64,000 nt of DNA. Origin: Actinomycetota bacterium (lineage in GTDB: Bacteria; Actinomycetota; Actinomycetes; Mycobacteriales; JACQDL01). This document shows, one piece after another, positions 49,343 through 59,683 of this stretch. Location: the NCBI GenBank assembly GCA_016201065.1, contig JACQDL010000053.1:16910-80909 (forward strand). Direction: 5' to 3'. Below the pieces are notes generated by a model that did not search any database, had not been told where the DNA came from, and saw only the letters and a program-made list of their open reading frames with translations. The stretch's first letter is position 1, and each line of letters starts with the position of its first letter. The position numbers and the translations under genes were made by a program.

Positions 49343-50521
49343 TCAGGGCCAGCTGACCATGTCCGGCTCGCGGAGCACCACCGCGACCGCCCCCAGCGCC
49401 TCCGAGCGGTCCCCGAGCTCACCGACCACGACCCGCGCGGCGGTGACCGCCGGCGCGATGGCGGCCCGGCGCAGCGCCAGCCGCATCGGCTCCAGCAGGA
49501 TCTCCCCGGCCCGCCCGAGGTCACCCCCGATGACCACCCGTTCGGGGTTGATCAGGTTCACCAGGCTGCCCAGCGCCATCCCGATGTGGCTGCCGGCGTC
49601 GGTGACGATCCGCAGGCAGGCTGGGTCACCGTCGCGGGCTCCGTGCACCAGCTCCTCAAGCTGGGTGATTCCCGGGTGCGTCCGCCGGACCGTCGCGACC
49701 AGCGCGTTCCCGCCGGCCACCACGTCCAGGCAGCCGCGGTTGCCGCACCGGCACACTCCGGCGTGCTCGTCGACGGTGACGTGCCCGACCTCGCCGGAGG
49801 TGCCGGCCGCGCCGCGGAACAGCCGGCCGTTGATGATCAACCCACCGCCGATCCCGGTGGCGACCTTGACGTAGGCCATGGTCGAGCTGCCCCGCCCGGC
49901 GCCCCACATGAACTCCGCCAGCGCGCCGAGGTTGGCGTCGTTGTCCACCACCACGGGCCGGCCGAGCCGTGCGGCCAGCTCGCTGCCGGGCAACACACCG
50001 GCCCACTCCGGCAGGATGCTCGGCGCGTTGATCCGGCCGGTGGACTGGTCGATCGGTGCCGGAATGCCCAGACCGACACCGACCACGTCGCGCAGCCGGA
50101 AGCCAAGACCGCTCAGCGCCTGATCGACCATCCGCTCGGCCCGGTCCAGGACCAGGCCGGAGTCCTGGCCGGGGTCGGTCGGCTCGGCGACCTCGGCGAG
50201 CACCTCATGGCCGAGGTCGGCGACGATGGCGCGGAGGTGCCGGCGTCCGACGTCGACGCCCACCGCGAGCCCGGCGCGCGGGCCGAGCCGGATCACGCCC
50301 GGTCGCCGCCCGCCCGCGGGCCCGACCGGCGCGGACTCGCCGGTCTCCACCACGAACCCCCGGTCCAGCAGGTCGGACAGGGCGGCCGACACCGACGCCC
50401 GGGAGAGCCCGGTGCGGGCCACGAGGTCCGCGCGGGTGGTCGGGCCCTGGTGGCGCAGGGCCTCCAGGACGCGCTGGGCGGTGCCGCGAGCGGCTGGGTC
50501 CGGGCGGGCGCGGGGCGGCAT
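49343..50521 (-). CDS. ROK-family transcriptional repressor (XylR type)
   Basis: A 392-residue protein with an N-terminal winged helix (GTAQRVLEALRHQGPTTRADLVARTGLSRASVSAALSDL) and a ROK sugar-binding domain: VGVDVGRRHLRAIVADLG, LGIPAPIDQSTG, VVDNDANLGALAEFMWGAGRG, GIGGGLIINGRLFRG, and the zinc motif CRCGNRGCLD. It is divergent from a sugar ABC importer and very probably represses it until the sugar binds. ATG 50521 is chosen. Confidence 0.9.
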   Translation of the reverse strand: MPPRARPDPAARGTAQRVLEALRHQGPTTRADLVARTGLSRASVSAALSDLLDRGFVVETGESAPVGPAGGRRPGVIRLGPRAGLAVGVDVGRRHLRAIVADLGHEVLAEVAEPTDPGQDSGLVLDRAERMVDQALSGLGFRLRDVVGVGLGIPAPIDQSTGRINAPSILPEWAGVLPGSELAARLGRPVVVDNDANLGALAEFMWGAGRGSSTMAYVKVATGIGGGLIINGRLFRGAAGTSGEVGHVTVDEHAGVCRCGNRGCLDVVAGGNALVATVRRTHPGITQLEELVHGARDGDPACLRIVTDAGSHIGMALGSLVNLINPERVVIGGDLGRAGEILLEPMRLALRRAAIAPAVTAARVVVGELGDRSEALGAVAVVLREPDMVSWP

Positions 50522-50551
50522 GGCCCGGATCGTCGAGCGACGACGACGTTC

Positions 50552-50557
50552 TGTCAA
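50552..50557 (-). promoter_or_regulatory. possible -35 hexamer for the ROK gene
   Basis: TTGACA is present on the minus strand (tgtcaa on plus) 30 bp before the ATG at 50521. The spacing to a weak gacgat -10 candidate is 17 bp. Confidence 0.35.
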
Positions 50558-50668
50558 GCAAGCGGCACAAGTGGGGCGCTTTGATCGCCCGTTCCGGTGG
50601 TATTTGATGGTGATTCATCCACCAGGACCGGTGCCAGGTGGAGTTTCGCTCACAGTTCCGTCATCTAC

Positions 50669-50674
50669 TTGACA
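50669..50674 (+). promoter_or_regulatory. possible -35 hexamer for the sugar ABC operon
   Basis: A consensus TTGACA lies about 115 bp before the binding-protein start. The -10 is weak (tcactg or atcact). It mirrors the -35 candidate on the other strand. The 265-bp gap (50522-50786) also carries a direct repeat cggtatcagt/cggtaccagt at 50704-50723. Confidence 0.4.
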
Positions 50675-50786
50675 AATGGCTGTGGGTCGCATCACTGTTC
50701 GGGCGGTATCAGTCGGTACCAGTCGGCAGCTTCGGCCCACCCGTGGCCGGCGGTGCTCCGACCCATCCGTTTCCTGAGGAGTAGTG

Positions 50787-51875
50787 GTGATCGCTCCCCG
50801 TCGTGCCGCCGTCGCCATCGCCGCGCTGGCGTCGGTGTCGGTGCTGGCTGCCTGCAACAGCGGCAGCAGCGGCCAGACCGCAGGCCCCACCCGAATCAAG
50901 GTCGCCCTGCTGCTGCCGGAGACCCAGACCACGCGGTACGAGTCATTCGACCGGCCGCTGTTCGAGGCGAAGATCAAGCAGCTCTGCAGCGAGTGCGACG
51001 TCGTCTACAAGAACGCCAACAGCGACAAGGCCCAGCAGCAGAACCAGATGGAGGCCGTGCTCGCCGACGGCGCGAAGGTCGTCGTCCTCGACCCGGTCGA
51101 CAGCCAGAGCGCCGGCCTGCTCGTGGACAAGGCGAAGCAGAAGAACGTTCCGGTCGTCTCCTACGACCGGCTGGTCGGCAAGGCCGATCTGGCGGCGTAC
51201 ATCTCCTTCGACAACGAGAAGGTCGGCAAGCTCCAGGCCCAGTCGCTGGTCGACAAGCTCAAGGCGGACGGCAAGAAGGCCGGCACGGTCGTCATGATCA
51301 ACGGTGACAAGGCCGACAACAACGCGTTGCTGTTCAACAAGGGCGCCCATTCGGTGCTGGACGGCAGCGGCTTCACCCTCTACCCGAAGGAGGACTTCTG
51401 GTCGGAGTGGAAGCCGACGAACGCGCAGACCTTCATGGAGGGCGCGATCGCTCAGCTCGGCCCGACCGGGTTCGTCGGCGTGTACGCCGCCAACGACGGC
51501 ACCGGTGGCGGCGCGATCGCGGCAATGCGGACCAAGGGCGTCAAGCCGATCCCGCCGACCACCGGTCAGGATGCCGAGCTCGCCGCCATCCAGCGGATCC
51601 TCTCCGGCGAGCAGTACATGACCGTCTACAAGGCGATCAAGCCGGAGGCGGAGAAGGCCGCCGAGCTGGCGGTGAACCTGGCCAAGGGGCAGTCCATCAC
51701 CACCACCAGCACGGTGAACAACGGCACCATGGACGTGCCGAGCGTGCTCCTGGAGCCGATCGCGGTGACGAAGGACAACGTCAGGTCCACCATCATCGCC
51801 GACGCCTTCTACAAGGCGGCGGACGTGTGCACGCCCGAGTTCGCGAAGTACTGCACGGAGGCCGGGATCTCCTGA
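50787..51875 (+). CDS. sugar ABC transporter substrate-binding lipoprotein (xylose-type)
   Basis: A 362-residue periplasmic-binding-protein family I lipoprotein. The lipobox is VLAACN at about residue 20. It has KVALLLPETQTTRYE, LCSECDVVYKNANSDKAQQQNQMEAVLADGAKVVVLDPVDS and VYAANDGTGGGAIAAMR, close to XylF/ChvE-type binding proteins. The upstream aggag is two bases from GTG 50784 and five from GTG 50787, so the latter is favoured. It heads the ABC operon and is divergent from the ROK repressor. Confidence 0.9.
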   Translation: MIAPRRAAVAIAALASVSVLAACNSGSSGQTAGPTRIKVALLLPETQTTRYESFDRPLFEAKIKQLCSECDVVYKNANSDKAQQQNQMEAVLADGAKVVVLDPVDSQSAGLLVDKAKQKNVPVVSYDRLVGKADLAAYISFDNEKVGKLQAQSLVDKLKADGKKAGTVVMINGDKADNNALLFNKGAHSVLDGSGFTLYPKEDFWSEWKPTNAQTFMEGAIAQLGPTGFVGVYAANDGTGGGAIAAMRTKGVKPIPPTTGQDAELAAIQRILSGEQYMTVYKAIKPEAEKAAELAVNLAKGQSITTTSTVNNGTMDVPSVLLEPIAVTKDNVRSTIIADAFYKAADVCTPEFAKYCTEAGIS

Positions 51876-51984
51876 CTCCCAGCATCGGTCGGGGTCGGCG
51901 TTCGGGCCGGCCCCGACCCCCTGGATCGGGCCGGCCCCGCAGCCCGGCGGTGTGCGGGACGAGGTGGAAGGAGGGCGGCGACGC

Positions 51985-52866
51985 GTGACGGTGACCCAGC
52001 CGGAGACCGCAGCGCGCACCGCGGTGCTGGCGCTGACCGGGATCTCCAAGCGGTTCGGCGCGGTGCAGGCGCTGGACGCGGTGGACTTCGCGGCGCATGC
52101 GGGCGAGGTCGTCGCCCTGGTCGGTGACAACGGCGCGGGCAAGTCGACGCTGGTCAAGGTGATCGCCGGGGTCGGGCCGGCGGACGACGGCACCATCGAG
52201 TTCGATGGGCGGCCGGTGCACATCGGCTCGCCGCACGAGGCACAGCACATGGGGATCGCGACCGTCTACCAGGACCTCGCGCTGTGCGACAACCTGGACG
52301 TGGTCGGCAACCTGTTCCTGGGCAGCGAGATCTCCCGGGGTGGCCTGCTCGACGAGCCGACGATGGAACGGCGCTCCTGGGCGCTGCTGCGCGAGCTGTC
52401 GGCGAAGATTCCCAGCGTGCGGGTGCCGGTGGCCTCGCTGTCCGGTGGCCAGCGGCAGACCGTGGCGATCAGCCGGTCGCTGCTGGGCGACCCGAAGGTG
52501 GTCCTGCTCGACGAGCCGACCGCGGCTCTCGGTGTGGCCCAGACCGCCCAGGTGCTCAACCTGATCGAGCGGTTGCGGGAGCGGAACCTGGCGGTCGTCA
52601 TGATCAGCCACAACATGGCGGACGTGTTCGCAGTCGCGGACCGGGTGACGGTGCTCCGCCTCGGTCGGAACGCCGGCGAGTTCGTCGTGGCGCGGACCAC
52701 CAATGAGGAGCTCGTCGCGGCCATCACCGGGGCCGCCGACAACGTGGTGATCCAACGGCAGCGGCGCGCCGAGGCCGGGGCGCACCCGCACGGTGCCGAT
52801 CCGCGCGGTGCCGATCCGTACGGTGCCGATCCGCGCGGTGCCGACCCGTACGGGGGCGAGCAGTGA
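51985..52866 (+). CDS. sugar ABC transporter ATP-binding protein, single-domain
   Basis: A 293-residue ABC ATPase. Walker A is VGDNGAGKST, the Q-loop is YQD, the signature is SLSGGQRQTVAISRSLLG, Walker B is VVLLDEPTAAL, and the H-loop is ISHN. Xylose/ribose-type ATPases usually have two fused domains (~500 residues); this one has one, so it must dimerise. A tail of 15-bp repeats adds GADPRGADPYGADPRGADPY. GTG 51985 follows aaggagg. Confidence 0.9.
   Translation: MTVTQPETAARTAVLALTGISKRFGAVQALDAVDFAAHAGEVVALVGDNGAGKSTLVKVIAGVGPADDGTIEFDGRPVHIGSPHEAQHMGIATVYQDLALCDNLDVVGNLFLGSEISRGGLLDEPTMERRSWALLRELSAKIPSVRVPVASLSGGQRQTVAISRSLLGDPKVVLLDEPTAALGVAQTAQVLNLIERLRERNLAVVMISHNMADVFAVADRVTVLRLGRNAGEFVVARTTNEELVAAITGAADNVVIQRQRRAEAGAHPHGADPRGADPYGADPRGADPYGGEQ
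52792..52851 (+). repeat. four 15-bp repeats at the end of the ATPase gene
   Basis: ggtgccgatccgcgc and ggtgccgatccgtac alternate four times, giving GADPR/GADPY repeats just before the stop. They probably form a flexible tail. The end of the tract leads into the overlap with the permease gene. Confidence 0.85.
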
Positions 52867-54158
52867 CCGAGCAGACCACCACCGGCGGCGCAGGCACCGC
52901 TCCGGTGCGGGGTGATGTGGGGCAGGCGGAGCAGGTCGCGCTGGATCTGACCGATCCGCGGCTGAGCCAGCAGCAAGGGCTGGCGGGCGCGACGCGGGCG
53001 GCGATCGTCCGGATCAGGAACGGCGACGTGGGCTCGCTGCCCGTCCTCGTCGGCCTGGTCATCATCGTGGTGATCTTCCAGGCGGCCAACCCGACGTTCC
53101 TCTCCAGCACCAACCTGGTGGGGTTGGCGAGCCAGATCGCCTCCACCGGCATCATCGCCCTGGGCGTGGTCCTGGTGCTCCTGCTTGGCGAGATCGACCT
53201 GTCGGTCGGGTCGGTCAGCGGTGCGGCGGCCGCCATTCTCGCTGTCTCCAACGTCACGCACGGCATGCCGCCCGGAGTCGCGGTGGTGCTGGCCGTCGGT
53301 GCTGGCGCGGTGATCGGCCTGATCCATGGCGTGCTGTTCACCAGGTTCGGGGTGCCGTCGTTCGTCATCACTCTCGCCGGCCTGCTGGTGTGGCAGGGCG
53401 TGCAGCGGCAGGTGCTGTCCCTGACCGGGACGATCAACCTGCCCCGGGGCGGCTGGCTGCTCAGGCTCGGCGAGTTCAGGTACTTCGGCTACACCGGCAG
53501 CACGGTGATCGCGGTGCTGCTGGTCGCCGGCTACCTGGTGACCCAGCTCCGGCGGCGGCAGGCGCGGCTGCGGGCGGAGCTGTCGGCCCCGCCGGCGAGC
53601 CTGATCCTGGTCAAGGCGGGCGCCATCGCGGCGCTGGCCGGGCTGGTCATCTACGCGCTCTGCCAGGACCTCGGCGTGCCGTACATCTTCGTCATCCTGC
53701 TCACGCTGGTGATCGCGGTCGACTGGGTGCTCCGGCGGACCCGGTACGGCCGGGCGATCTTCGCCATCGGCGGCAACATCGAGGCCGCCCGGCGGGCCGG
53801 CCTGCGGGTCGACCTGATCCGGACGTCGGTGTTCGTGCTCGCCTCCACGCTGGCCGCGACCGGCGGCGTGGTCGAGGCGATGCGGGCGGGCGCGGCCGGG
53901 CGGGACACCGGGACCGGCGACGTGCTGATCAATGCGATCGCGGCCGCGGTGATCGGTGGCGCCAGCCTGTTCGGTGGGCGCAGCCGGCGGTACGCCGCAC
54001 TGCTCGGCATCCTCGTCATCGGGGCCATCCCCAACGGCCTGAACCTCGTCAACCTCTCCGACGAGCTGCGCTACATCATCACCGGCTCGGTCCTGCTTGC
54101 CGCCGTGATCGTGGACGCCATCACCCGGCGCGGCCGGGAGGCGACCGGCACCGGGTAG
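52863..54158 (+). CDS. sugar ABC transporter permease (XylH/RbsC family)
   Basis: A 431-residue permease with about ten helices: VGLVIIVVIFQAANPTFLSSTNLV, the conserved GEIDLSVGSVSGAAAAI, FGVPSFVITLAGLLVWQG, and GRSRRYAALLGILVIGAIPNGLNL. It overlaps the ATPase stop by four bases (GTGA). The EIDLSVGS loop is typical of the monosaccharide (xylose/ribose) subfamily. The N-terminal ~45 residues are polar. With the binding protein and ATPase it forms a complete importer. Confidence 0.92.
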   Translation: MTEQTTTGGAGTAPVRGDVGQAEQVALDLTDPRLSQQQGLAGATRAAIVRIRNGDVGSLPVLVGLVIIVVIFQAANPTFLSSTNLVGLASQIASTGIIALGVVLVLLLGEIDLSVGSVSGAAAAILAVSNVTHGMPPGVAVVLAVGAGAVIGLIHGVLFTRFGVPSFVITLAGLLVWQGVQRQVLSLTGTINLPRGGWLLRLGEFRYFGYTGSTVIAVLLVAGYLVTQLRRRQARLRAELSAPPASLILVKAGAIAALAGLVIYALCQDLGVPYIFVILLTLVIAVDWVLRRTRYGRAIFAIGGNIEAARRAGLRVDLIRTSVFVLASTLAATGGVVEAMRAGAAGRDTGTGDVLINAIAAAVIGGASLFGGRSRRYAALLGILVIGAIPNGLNLVNLSDELRYIITGSVLLAAVIVDAITRRGREATGTG

Positions 54159-54196
54159 CCGACCGGCACCCGGGTAGCCGACCGGATCGGGGCGGG

Positions 54197-54703
54197 TCAG
54201 CGCGCGGGCGTGGCGATCGCGCCCGCGCGGATCAGTCGATCCAGGCCGGGGTCGGTGCCGGCCACCCGGAGCAGCAGGGTGAGCAGCTGCTCGCGTTCGT
54301 GTGCGGTGAGGTCGGCGAGCATCGTGTCGTCGACCTCACCGGCCGCGTCGTACCCGCGCGCGAGCACGCGCTCACCGGCCGGGGTGACCTGGATCGCGTG
54401 TCGGCGCCGGTCCCTGGGGTCGCGCTCGCGGCGCGCCAGTCCTTCGCGTTCCAGGTCGTCGACGATGGCGACCACCGCGCTGGCGTCGACCCCCAGCCGC
54501 TCGCCGAGCGCCTGCTGCGACACGGCACCGTGGCCGCCGAGCACCGAGAGCGCACCGAGGTGCTTGGGGCGGAGCTGCACCACCTCCAGCGCGGCGGCGA
54601 GCCGCCGGTCCACGGCGGTCCCGAGCTTCGAGAGCAGCAGCCCGATGCTGGCCACCCGATCCGGATCGAGCGGCGACTGGCCGTCGGGTTGCGGGCTGGA
54701 CAT
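54197..54703 (-). CDS. MarR-family transcriptional regulator
   Basis: A 168-residue winged-helix regulator: RVASIGLLLSKLGTAVDRRLAAAL, LGALSVLGGHGAVSQQALGERLGVDASAVVAIVDDLEREGLARRERDPRDRRRHAIQVT, which holds the recognition helix and wing. It lies downstream of hypE on the same strand and has its own upstream palindrome at 54745. Its target is unknown; autorepression is expected. Confidence 0.92.
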   Translation of the reverse strand: MSSPQPDGQSPLDPDRVASIGLLLSKLGTAVDRRLAAALEVVQLRPKHLGALSVLGGHGAVSQQALGERLGVDASAVVAIVDDLEREGLARRERDPRDRRRHAIQVTPAGERVLARGYDAAGEVDDTMLADLTAHEREQLLTLLLRVAGTDPGLDRLIRAGAIATPAR

Positions 54704-54744
54704 GGAGCGAGGTTAGCAGTCCTAATGATGGCATAGTCCGATAG

Positions 54745-54757
54745 TTGAGCATCTCAA
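54745..54757. promoter_or_regulatory. palindrome upstream of the MarR gene
   Basis: ttgagcatctcaa is a perfect 5-3-5 inverted repeat 42 bp before the MarR start. On the minus strand the left arm reads TTGAGA and could be a -35 element, so binding would block transcription. It lies in a low-GC island (54715-54775) unlike its surroundings. Confidence 0.6.
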
Positions 54758-54817
54758 TGAACTGTCGTGGCGGGCTTCCGGGGACTCCGCCCGCGCGTTA
54801 CCGGATCGGGCCGCCGG

Positions 54818-55879
54818 TCAGCAGATGCGCGGCAGCTGCTCGCCGACCATCATGTCGACCACGCGCCGACCGCCGAGGAGCGTTCTCATCAGTACCCGGC
54901 CGGCGTGCTCGCTGACCACCTCGCCGAGGCGTACCGCCTGCCGGCCCTCGGGACGCGCTCGCATCACCGCCAGTACCGGTTCCGCCGCCTCGGGCGCGGT
55001 GATGGCCACCAGGCAACCCTCGTTGGCCACGTGCAGCGGGTCCAGCCCCAGCAGCTCGCAGGCCGCGGCGACCCGGGCCGGGACGGGTACCGCGTGCTCG
55101 TCCACCTCGATGCCGACCCCGGACGCTGCGGCGATCTCGTTGAGCGCCGACGCGACGCCACCGCGGGTGGGGTCGCGCATGGCGTGGATGGCCGGGCCGG
55201 CTGCGCCCACCATCGCCGCGACGAGCCGGTGCAGCGGACGCGTGTCGGAGGCGATCTCGGTCTCGAAGCCGAGCGACTCGCGCGCGGTGAGCACCGTCAT
55301 GCCGTGCGCGCCGATCGGGCCGGAGAGCAGCACGACGTCTGCGGGGCGGGCGGCGGCGGCGGACACCCGGGCGCGGGCCAGCCGGCGACCGATCCCGGTG
55401 GTGGTCACGAAGATCCCGTCCGCCGCGCCCCGCCCGACGACCTTGGTGTCTCCGGTGACCACCGGTACCCCGGCCGCGGCCGCGGCGGCGCCGACCGAGG
55501 CGGTCACCCGGCGCAGGTCGGCGACCGGGAAACCCTCCTCGATGACGTAGGCCAGGGCCAGCGCCACCGGTACGGCGCCCATCATCGCCAGGTCGTTGAC
55601 GGTACCGTGGACGGCCAGCGCGCCGATGTCCCCGCCGGGGAAGAACAGCGGGCTGACCACGAACGAGTCGGTACTGAGCACGAGGTCGACGCCGTCGACG
55701 TCGAGCACCGCGGCGTCCTCCGCAACGCCCACCGCGCCGGCGGCGCCGAGTGCCGGGGCGAGCACGTCGCGAAGCAGCTCCGCGGAGAGCTGGCCGCCGC
55801 TGCCGTGGCCGAGCATCACCTTCTCGGTGTCGACGAGCGGTACCGGGCAGGTGCCCGTGGTTGGGTCGACGGTGCTCAC
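54818..55879 (-). CDS. hypE: hydrogenase maturation protein HypE
   Basis: HypE dehydrates its own C-terminal thiocarboxamide to thiocyanate, giving the cyanide ligands of the [NiFe] site. The 353-residue protein has [68 protein letters not shown] and the mandatory C-terminal PRIC. GTG 55879 overlaps the hypD stop by four bases. It is the last hyp gene of the operon here. Confidence 0.96.
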   Translation of the reverse strand: MSTVDPTTGTCPVPLVDTEKVMLGHGSGGQLSAELLRDVLAPALGAAGAVGVAEDAAVLDVDGVDLVLSTDSFVVSPLFFPGGDIGALAVHGTVNDLAMMGAVPVALALAYVIEEGFPVADLRRVTASVGAAAAAAGVPVVTGDTKVVGRGAADGIFVTTTGIGRRLARARVSAAAARPADVVLLSGPIGAHGMTVLTARESLGFETEIASDTRPLHRLVAAMVGAAGPAIHAMRDPTRGGVASALNEIAAASGVGIEVDEHAVPVPARVAAACELLGLDPLHVANEGCLVAITAPEAAEPVLAVMRARPEGRQAVRLGEVVSEHAGRVLMRTLLGGRRVVDMMVGEQLPRIC

Positions 55880-56997
55880 GATGACCTCGCAGGGGCCGGC
55901 GGGCGGGGTAGCGGTCGCCGCCCCGCGCTGAAGTACGCGGCGCAGGTGCCTTCGGTGGAGACCATGGGTGCGCCCAACGGGCCGCGCGGCGTGCACAGCG
56001 CCCCGTACGCCGGGCAGTCGGTGGGTACCCGCGTCCCCGTGAGGATGTCGCCGGCGATACACAGCGGGTTCTCCTGGGCGGTGATGTCCGCGACGGCGAA
56101 GCGTGTTTCGGCGTCGTAGCCGGCGAACTCCTCGGTGAGGGTGAGGCCGCTGCCGGGGATCGTGCCGATGCCGCGCCAGGCTCGCTCGACGACCCGGAAC
56201 ACCCGCCGGATGGCGTCCTGTGCCTCGGTGTTGCCCTGCCGGCGGACCGCGCGGGCGTACTGGTTCTGCACCTCGGCCCGGCCCTGCTCCAGCTGCCGCA
56301 CCGCCATCAGGATGCCTTCGAGGAGGTCGAGCGGCTCGAAGCCGGTCACCACGATCGGCACCCGGTAGCGGTCGGCGATCGGTTCGTACTCGGTCCAGCC
56401 CATGACGGCGCAGACGTGGCCGGCGGCCAGGAACCCCTGTACCTCGCAGCCGGGCGCGTCGAGGATCGCGGTCATCGCCGGGGGAACGAGCACGTGGCTG
56501 ACGAGCATGCTGAAGTTGGGCAGGCCGAGCCGGTGGGCGTGCAGCACGGCCATCGCGTTTGCTGGCGCGGTGGTCTCGAAGCCGACGGCGAAGAAGACGA
56601 CCTCACGGTCGGGTCGCTGCCCGGCGATGCGGACCGCGTCCAGCGGCGAGTAGACCACCCGGACGTCGGAGCCGCCGGCGCGCAGCGCCAGCAGGTCGGT
56701 CGCGTTGCCGGGTACCCGCAGCATGTCGCCGTAGGAGGTGAAGGTGACGTCCTCGCGCGCGGCGATCGCCAGCGCCTTGTCGACCAGTTCCAGCGGTGTC
56801 ACGCAGACCGGGCATCCGGGCCCGTGAATCATCCGTACCCCGGGGGGCAGCAGCTCGTCGATGCCCTGGCGCACGATGGTGTGGGTCTGCCCGCCGCAGA
56901 CCTCCATCAGCGTCCAGGGTCGGGTGGCGACGGCGTGGATCTCGTCGAGCAGCCGCCGCGCGAGCGCCGGATCCCGGTACTCGTCGAGATACTTCAT
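55876..56997 (-). CDS. hypD: hydrogenase maturation protein HypD
   Basis: HypD holds a [4Fe-4S] cluster and, with HypC, assembles Fe(CN)2CO. The 373-residue protein shows [34 protein letters not shown] (active-site cysteines), [14 protein letters not shown], and the cluster cysteines in [17 protein letters not shown] and GTCAAYF. ATG 56997 overlaps the hypC stop (ATGA). The tail is Pro-rich. Confidence 0.96.
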   Translation of the reverse strand: MKYLDEYRDPALARRLLDEIHAVATRPWTLMEVCGGQTHTIVRQGIDELLPPGVRMIHGPGCPVCVTPLELVDKALAIAAREDVTFTSYGDMLRVPGNATDLLALRAGGSDVRVVYSPLDAVRIAGQRPDREVVFFAVGFETTAPANAMAVLHAHRLGLPNFSMLVSHVLVPPAMTAILDAPGCEVQGFLAAGHVCAVMGWTEYEPIADRYRVPIVVTGFEPLDLLEGILMAVRQLEQGRAEVQNQYARAVRRQGNTEAQDAIRRVFRVVERAWRGIGTIPGSGLTLTEEFAGYDAETRFAVADITAQENPLCIAGDILTGTRVPTDCPAYGALCTPRGPLGAPMVSTEGTCAAYFSAGRRPLPRPPAPARSS

Positions 56998-57284
56998 CCC
57001 GGACGCCGCTGCGCCGCTGCGCCGCCGAGCACCTGCTCGGGGGAGAGTTCCTGGTCCAGGGTGTCGCCCATGGTGCGCAGGACCTCCAGGGTCCGCCGCG
57101 CCTCCGCCTCGTCCACCAGGCTGATCGCGAAGCCGACGTGGACGATGACGTAGTCGCCCACCCGAGCCTCCGGAACGTAGGCCAGGCACACGTCGCGGGA
57201 CACGCCGCCGAAGTCCACCCTGCCCATGAGCATGCCGGCGACGTCGGTCGTCTCCATGATCCGTCCGGGTACACCGAGACACAT
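56994..57284 (-). CDS. hypC: hydrogenase maturation chaperone HypC
   Basis: HypC is the small chaperone that delivers the iron centre to the large subunit. The 96-residue protein starts MCLGVPGRI, where Cys2 is the metal-handling residue, followed by [43 protein letters not shown] ggaggggg site precedes ATG 57284. It lies between hypF and hypD. Confidence 0.96.
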   Translation of the reverse strand: MCLGVPGRIMETTDVAGMLMGRVDFGGVSRDVCLAYVPEARVGDYVIVHVGFAISLVDEAEARRTLEVLRTMGDTLDQELSPEQVLGGAAAQRRPG

Positions 57285-57289
57285 CGTCG

Positions 57290-59659
57290 CTACCCCCTCC
57301 GAAGTCGCGCGGCGGCCACCGCCACCTGGCCGTAGCTGATGCCGCCGTCGTTGGCGGGAACCTGCTGGTTGAGCAGTGGCTGCAGGCCGGCCTGGGACAG
57401 CCCGGTCAGCAGGGAGCGGGCGAGCAGGTGGTTCTGCATCACCCCGCCGGACAGGCAGACCGTGCGCAGCCGGTACCGCGCGGCGGCCTCGGTACACAGG
57501 GCCACGGTGACCGCGGCGATGGTGGCCTGGAACCGGGCGGCGAGCAGCGCCGCGCCGGCACCGTCGCGGACACCTTCCAGCAGCGCCCACAGCGTGGGTA
57601 CGGGGTCGTAGACGAGCAGCCCGTCGCGGCCGGCCAGCCGCCAGGGCAGCTCGCCCCGGCCGGCGGTTTGCCCGGCGACCCTGCTGGCGGCGGCTTCGAG
57701 GGCGACCGCGGCCTCGCCTTCGTACGTCGCGTCGTCGCCCAGGCCGAGCAGCGCGGCGGCGGCGTCGAACAGGCGACCCGCGCTGGACGCGACCGGGCTG
57801 TTGACGCCGCGCGCCACCATCCGCGACACGACATCCACCTCCCGCTGCGGCAACCGTCGCAGGAACGGTGCCGCGAGCCGCAGTCCAGCGTTGTGGAGCC
57901 GGCCTTCGGCGGGCGGGTCGTCGAGCACCTCCGCGCCGAACAGGTAACCCAGCGCCATCCGGGCCGGGCGGCGCACCGCGGCCGCGCCGCCGGGCAGCGG
58001 TGCCCGGCCGAACCGCGCCACCCGCCGGTAGGAGGCGAGGTCGGCGATCAGCACCTCGCCGCCCCACAACGTGCCGTCCTCGCCCATGCCCAGGCCGTCG
58101 TAGGCGACGCCGATGTACCGCCCGGTGATGCCGTGCTCGGCCGCGCAGGAGGCCACATGTGCGTGGTGGTGCTGTACGCCGATGCGCCGGCTCGATGGCC
58201 GCGCGGCGGCGTACTGCGTGGACAGGTAGCCGGGGTGCAGGTCGTGGACGACGATGCCGGGCTGGATGCCCACCACCGACGACAGGTGCGCGAGGTTGGC
58301 CTGGAACGCCTCCATCGTGGACTGTTGCTCCAGGTCGCCGGTGTGCGGTCCGACCACCGCGGTGGTGCCGTGCGCCAGGGTGAAGGTGTGCTTGAGCTGT
58401 GCGCCGACGGCGAGCAGCGGTTCGGGCGCGGCGACCGGGAGGGCGACGGGTTCGGGCGCGTAGCCGCGGGCCCGTCGGATCATCGATGGCCGTCCGGCGA
58501 CGACTCGGGTGACCGAGTCGTCGTAGCGGGAGCGGATGGCGCGGTCGTGGCTGAGGAACCCGTCGGCCACCGTGGCCAGGCGCTGCCGAGCGTCCAGGTC
58601 GTCGATCGCGATCGGTTCCTCCGACAGGTTGCCGCTGGTGACCACCAGCGGCCGGCCCAGGTCGGCCAGCAGCAGGTGGTGCAGTGGCGTGCCCGGTAGG
58701 AGCAGCCCCAGCCGCGGCGCGCCTGGTGCCACCGAGTCGGCCAACCGGTGACCGGGTACCGGTTCGAGCAGGACCACCGGCCGCGCCACCGACGCCAGCA
58801 GCACCGCCTCGGTATCGTCGACCAGCGCCACCCGGACCACGGCGGCCAGATCCGCCACCATCACGGCGAACGGCTTGGTCGGGCGGCGCTTGCGGCTGCG
58901 CAGGCGGGCCACGGCCTGCTCGTCGGTCGCGTCGCAGGCCAGCTGGTAGCCGCCGAGTCCCTTGAGCGCGACGATCCCGCCGCCGGCGATCAGCGCTTCG
59001 GCCGCGCGCAGCGCCTGCTCGCCGTGCGCGCTGGTGGTGCCTGCCGCGCCGGTGGACCAGGCCAGCCGCGGGCCACAGGCGGGGCAGGCGGTCGGCTCGG
59101 CGTGGAAGCGTCGGTTGGTCGGGTCGGCGTACTCCGCCGCGCAGTCGGGACACATCGGGAACGCCCGCATCGTGGTGCGTTCCCGGTCGTAGGGGAGGGC
59201 GTCGACGATCGTCGCGCGCGGTCCGCAGTCGGTGCAGTTGAGGAACGGGTACCGGTAGCGGCGGTCGCCCGGGTCGACCAGCTCGCTCAGGCATGCGTCG
59301 CAGGTGGCCAGGTCCGGAGGTATCTCGCGGACTGCCGGCCCGGTCTGCGCCGGCCGTCCCGCCGACGGGTCCACCCGGAAGCCGGAACCCGCCACCGGCA
59401 CCCCGTCGCGGACCTCGCGGACGCGCACCTCGCCGACCCGCGCGCGGGGCGGGGCGTCGGTGCGCAGCCGGGCGACCAACGCGGCCAGCGCATCCCGGGA
59501 GCCGGCCGCCTCGACCACGACGAGACCGCCGTCGTTGCGGACCCAACCGTCCACGCCGAGGCTGCGACCCAGCCGGTAGACGAACGGGCGGAACCCCACG
59601 CCCTGCACCGTCCCGTGGACCTCGATGCGCCGGGCAACCCGCCTGTCAACGGCGCTCAC
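57290..59659 (-). CDS. hypF: carbamoyltransferase HypF
   Basis: HypF makes the carbamoyl group that becomes the cyanide ligands. The 789-residue protein has all domains in order: acylphosphatase ([18 protein letters not shown]), zinc fingers with four CxxC pairs (CDACLSE ... CTDCGPR, CPDCAAE ... CPACGPR), the YrdC-like domain ([24 protein letters not shown]), and the Kae1-like domain ([46 protein letters not shown]). GTG 59659 is the start. It is followed by hypC. Confidence 0.96.
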   Translation of the reverse strand: MSAVDRRVARRIEVHGTVQGVGFRPFVYRLGRSLGVDGWVRNDGGLVVVEAAGSRDALAALVARLRTDAPPRARVGEVRVREVRDGVPVAGSGFRVDPSAGRPAQTGPAVREIPPDLATCDACLSELVDPGDRRYRYPFLNCTDCGPRATIVDALPYDRERTTMRAFPMCPDCAAEYADPTNRRFHAEPTACPACGPRLAWSTGAAGTTSAHGEQALRAAEALIAGGGIVALKGLGGYQLACDATDEQAVARLRSRKRRPTKPFAVMVADLAAVVRVALVDDTEAVLLASVARPVVLLEPVPGHRLADSVAPGAPRLGLLLPGTPLHHLLLADLGRPLVVTSGNLSEEPIAIDDLDARQRLATVADGFLSHDRAIRSRYDDSVTRVVAGRPSMIRRARGYAPEPVALPVAAPEPLLAVGAQLKHTFTLAHGTTAVVGPHTGDLEQQSTMEAFQANLAHLSSVVGIQPGIVVHDLHPGYLSTQYAAARPSSRRIGVQHHHAHVASCAAEHGITGRYIGVAYDGLGMGEDGTLWGGEVLIADLASYRRVARFGRAPLPGGAAAVRRPARMALGYLFGAEVLDDPPAEGRLHNAGLRLAAPFLRRLPQREVDVVSRMVARGVNSPVASSAGRLFDAAAALLGLGDDATYEGEAAVALEAAASRVAGQTAGRGELPWRLAGRDGLLVYDPVPTLWALLEGVRDGAGAALLAARFQATIAAVTVALCTEAAARYRLRTVCLSGGVMQNHLLARSLLTGLSQAGLQPLLNQQVPANDGGISYGQVAVAAARLRRG

Positions 59660-59683
59660 GGGTCAACCGCGCTGATCGGCATG

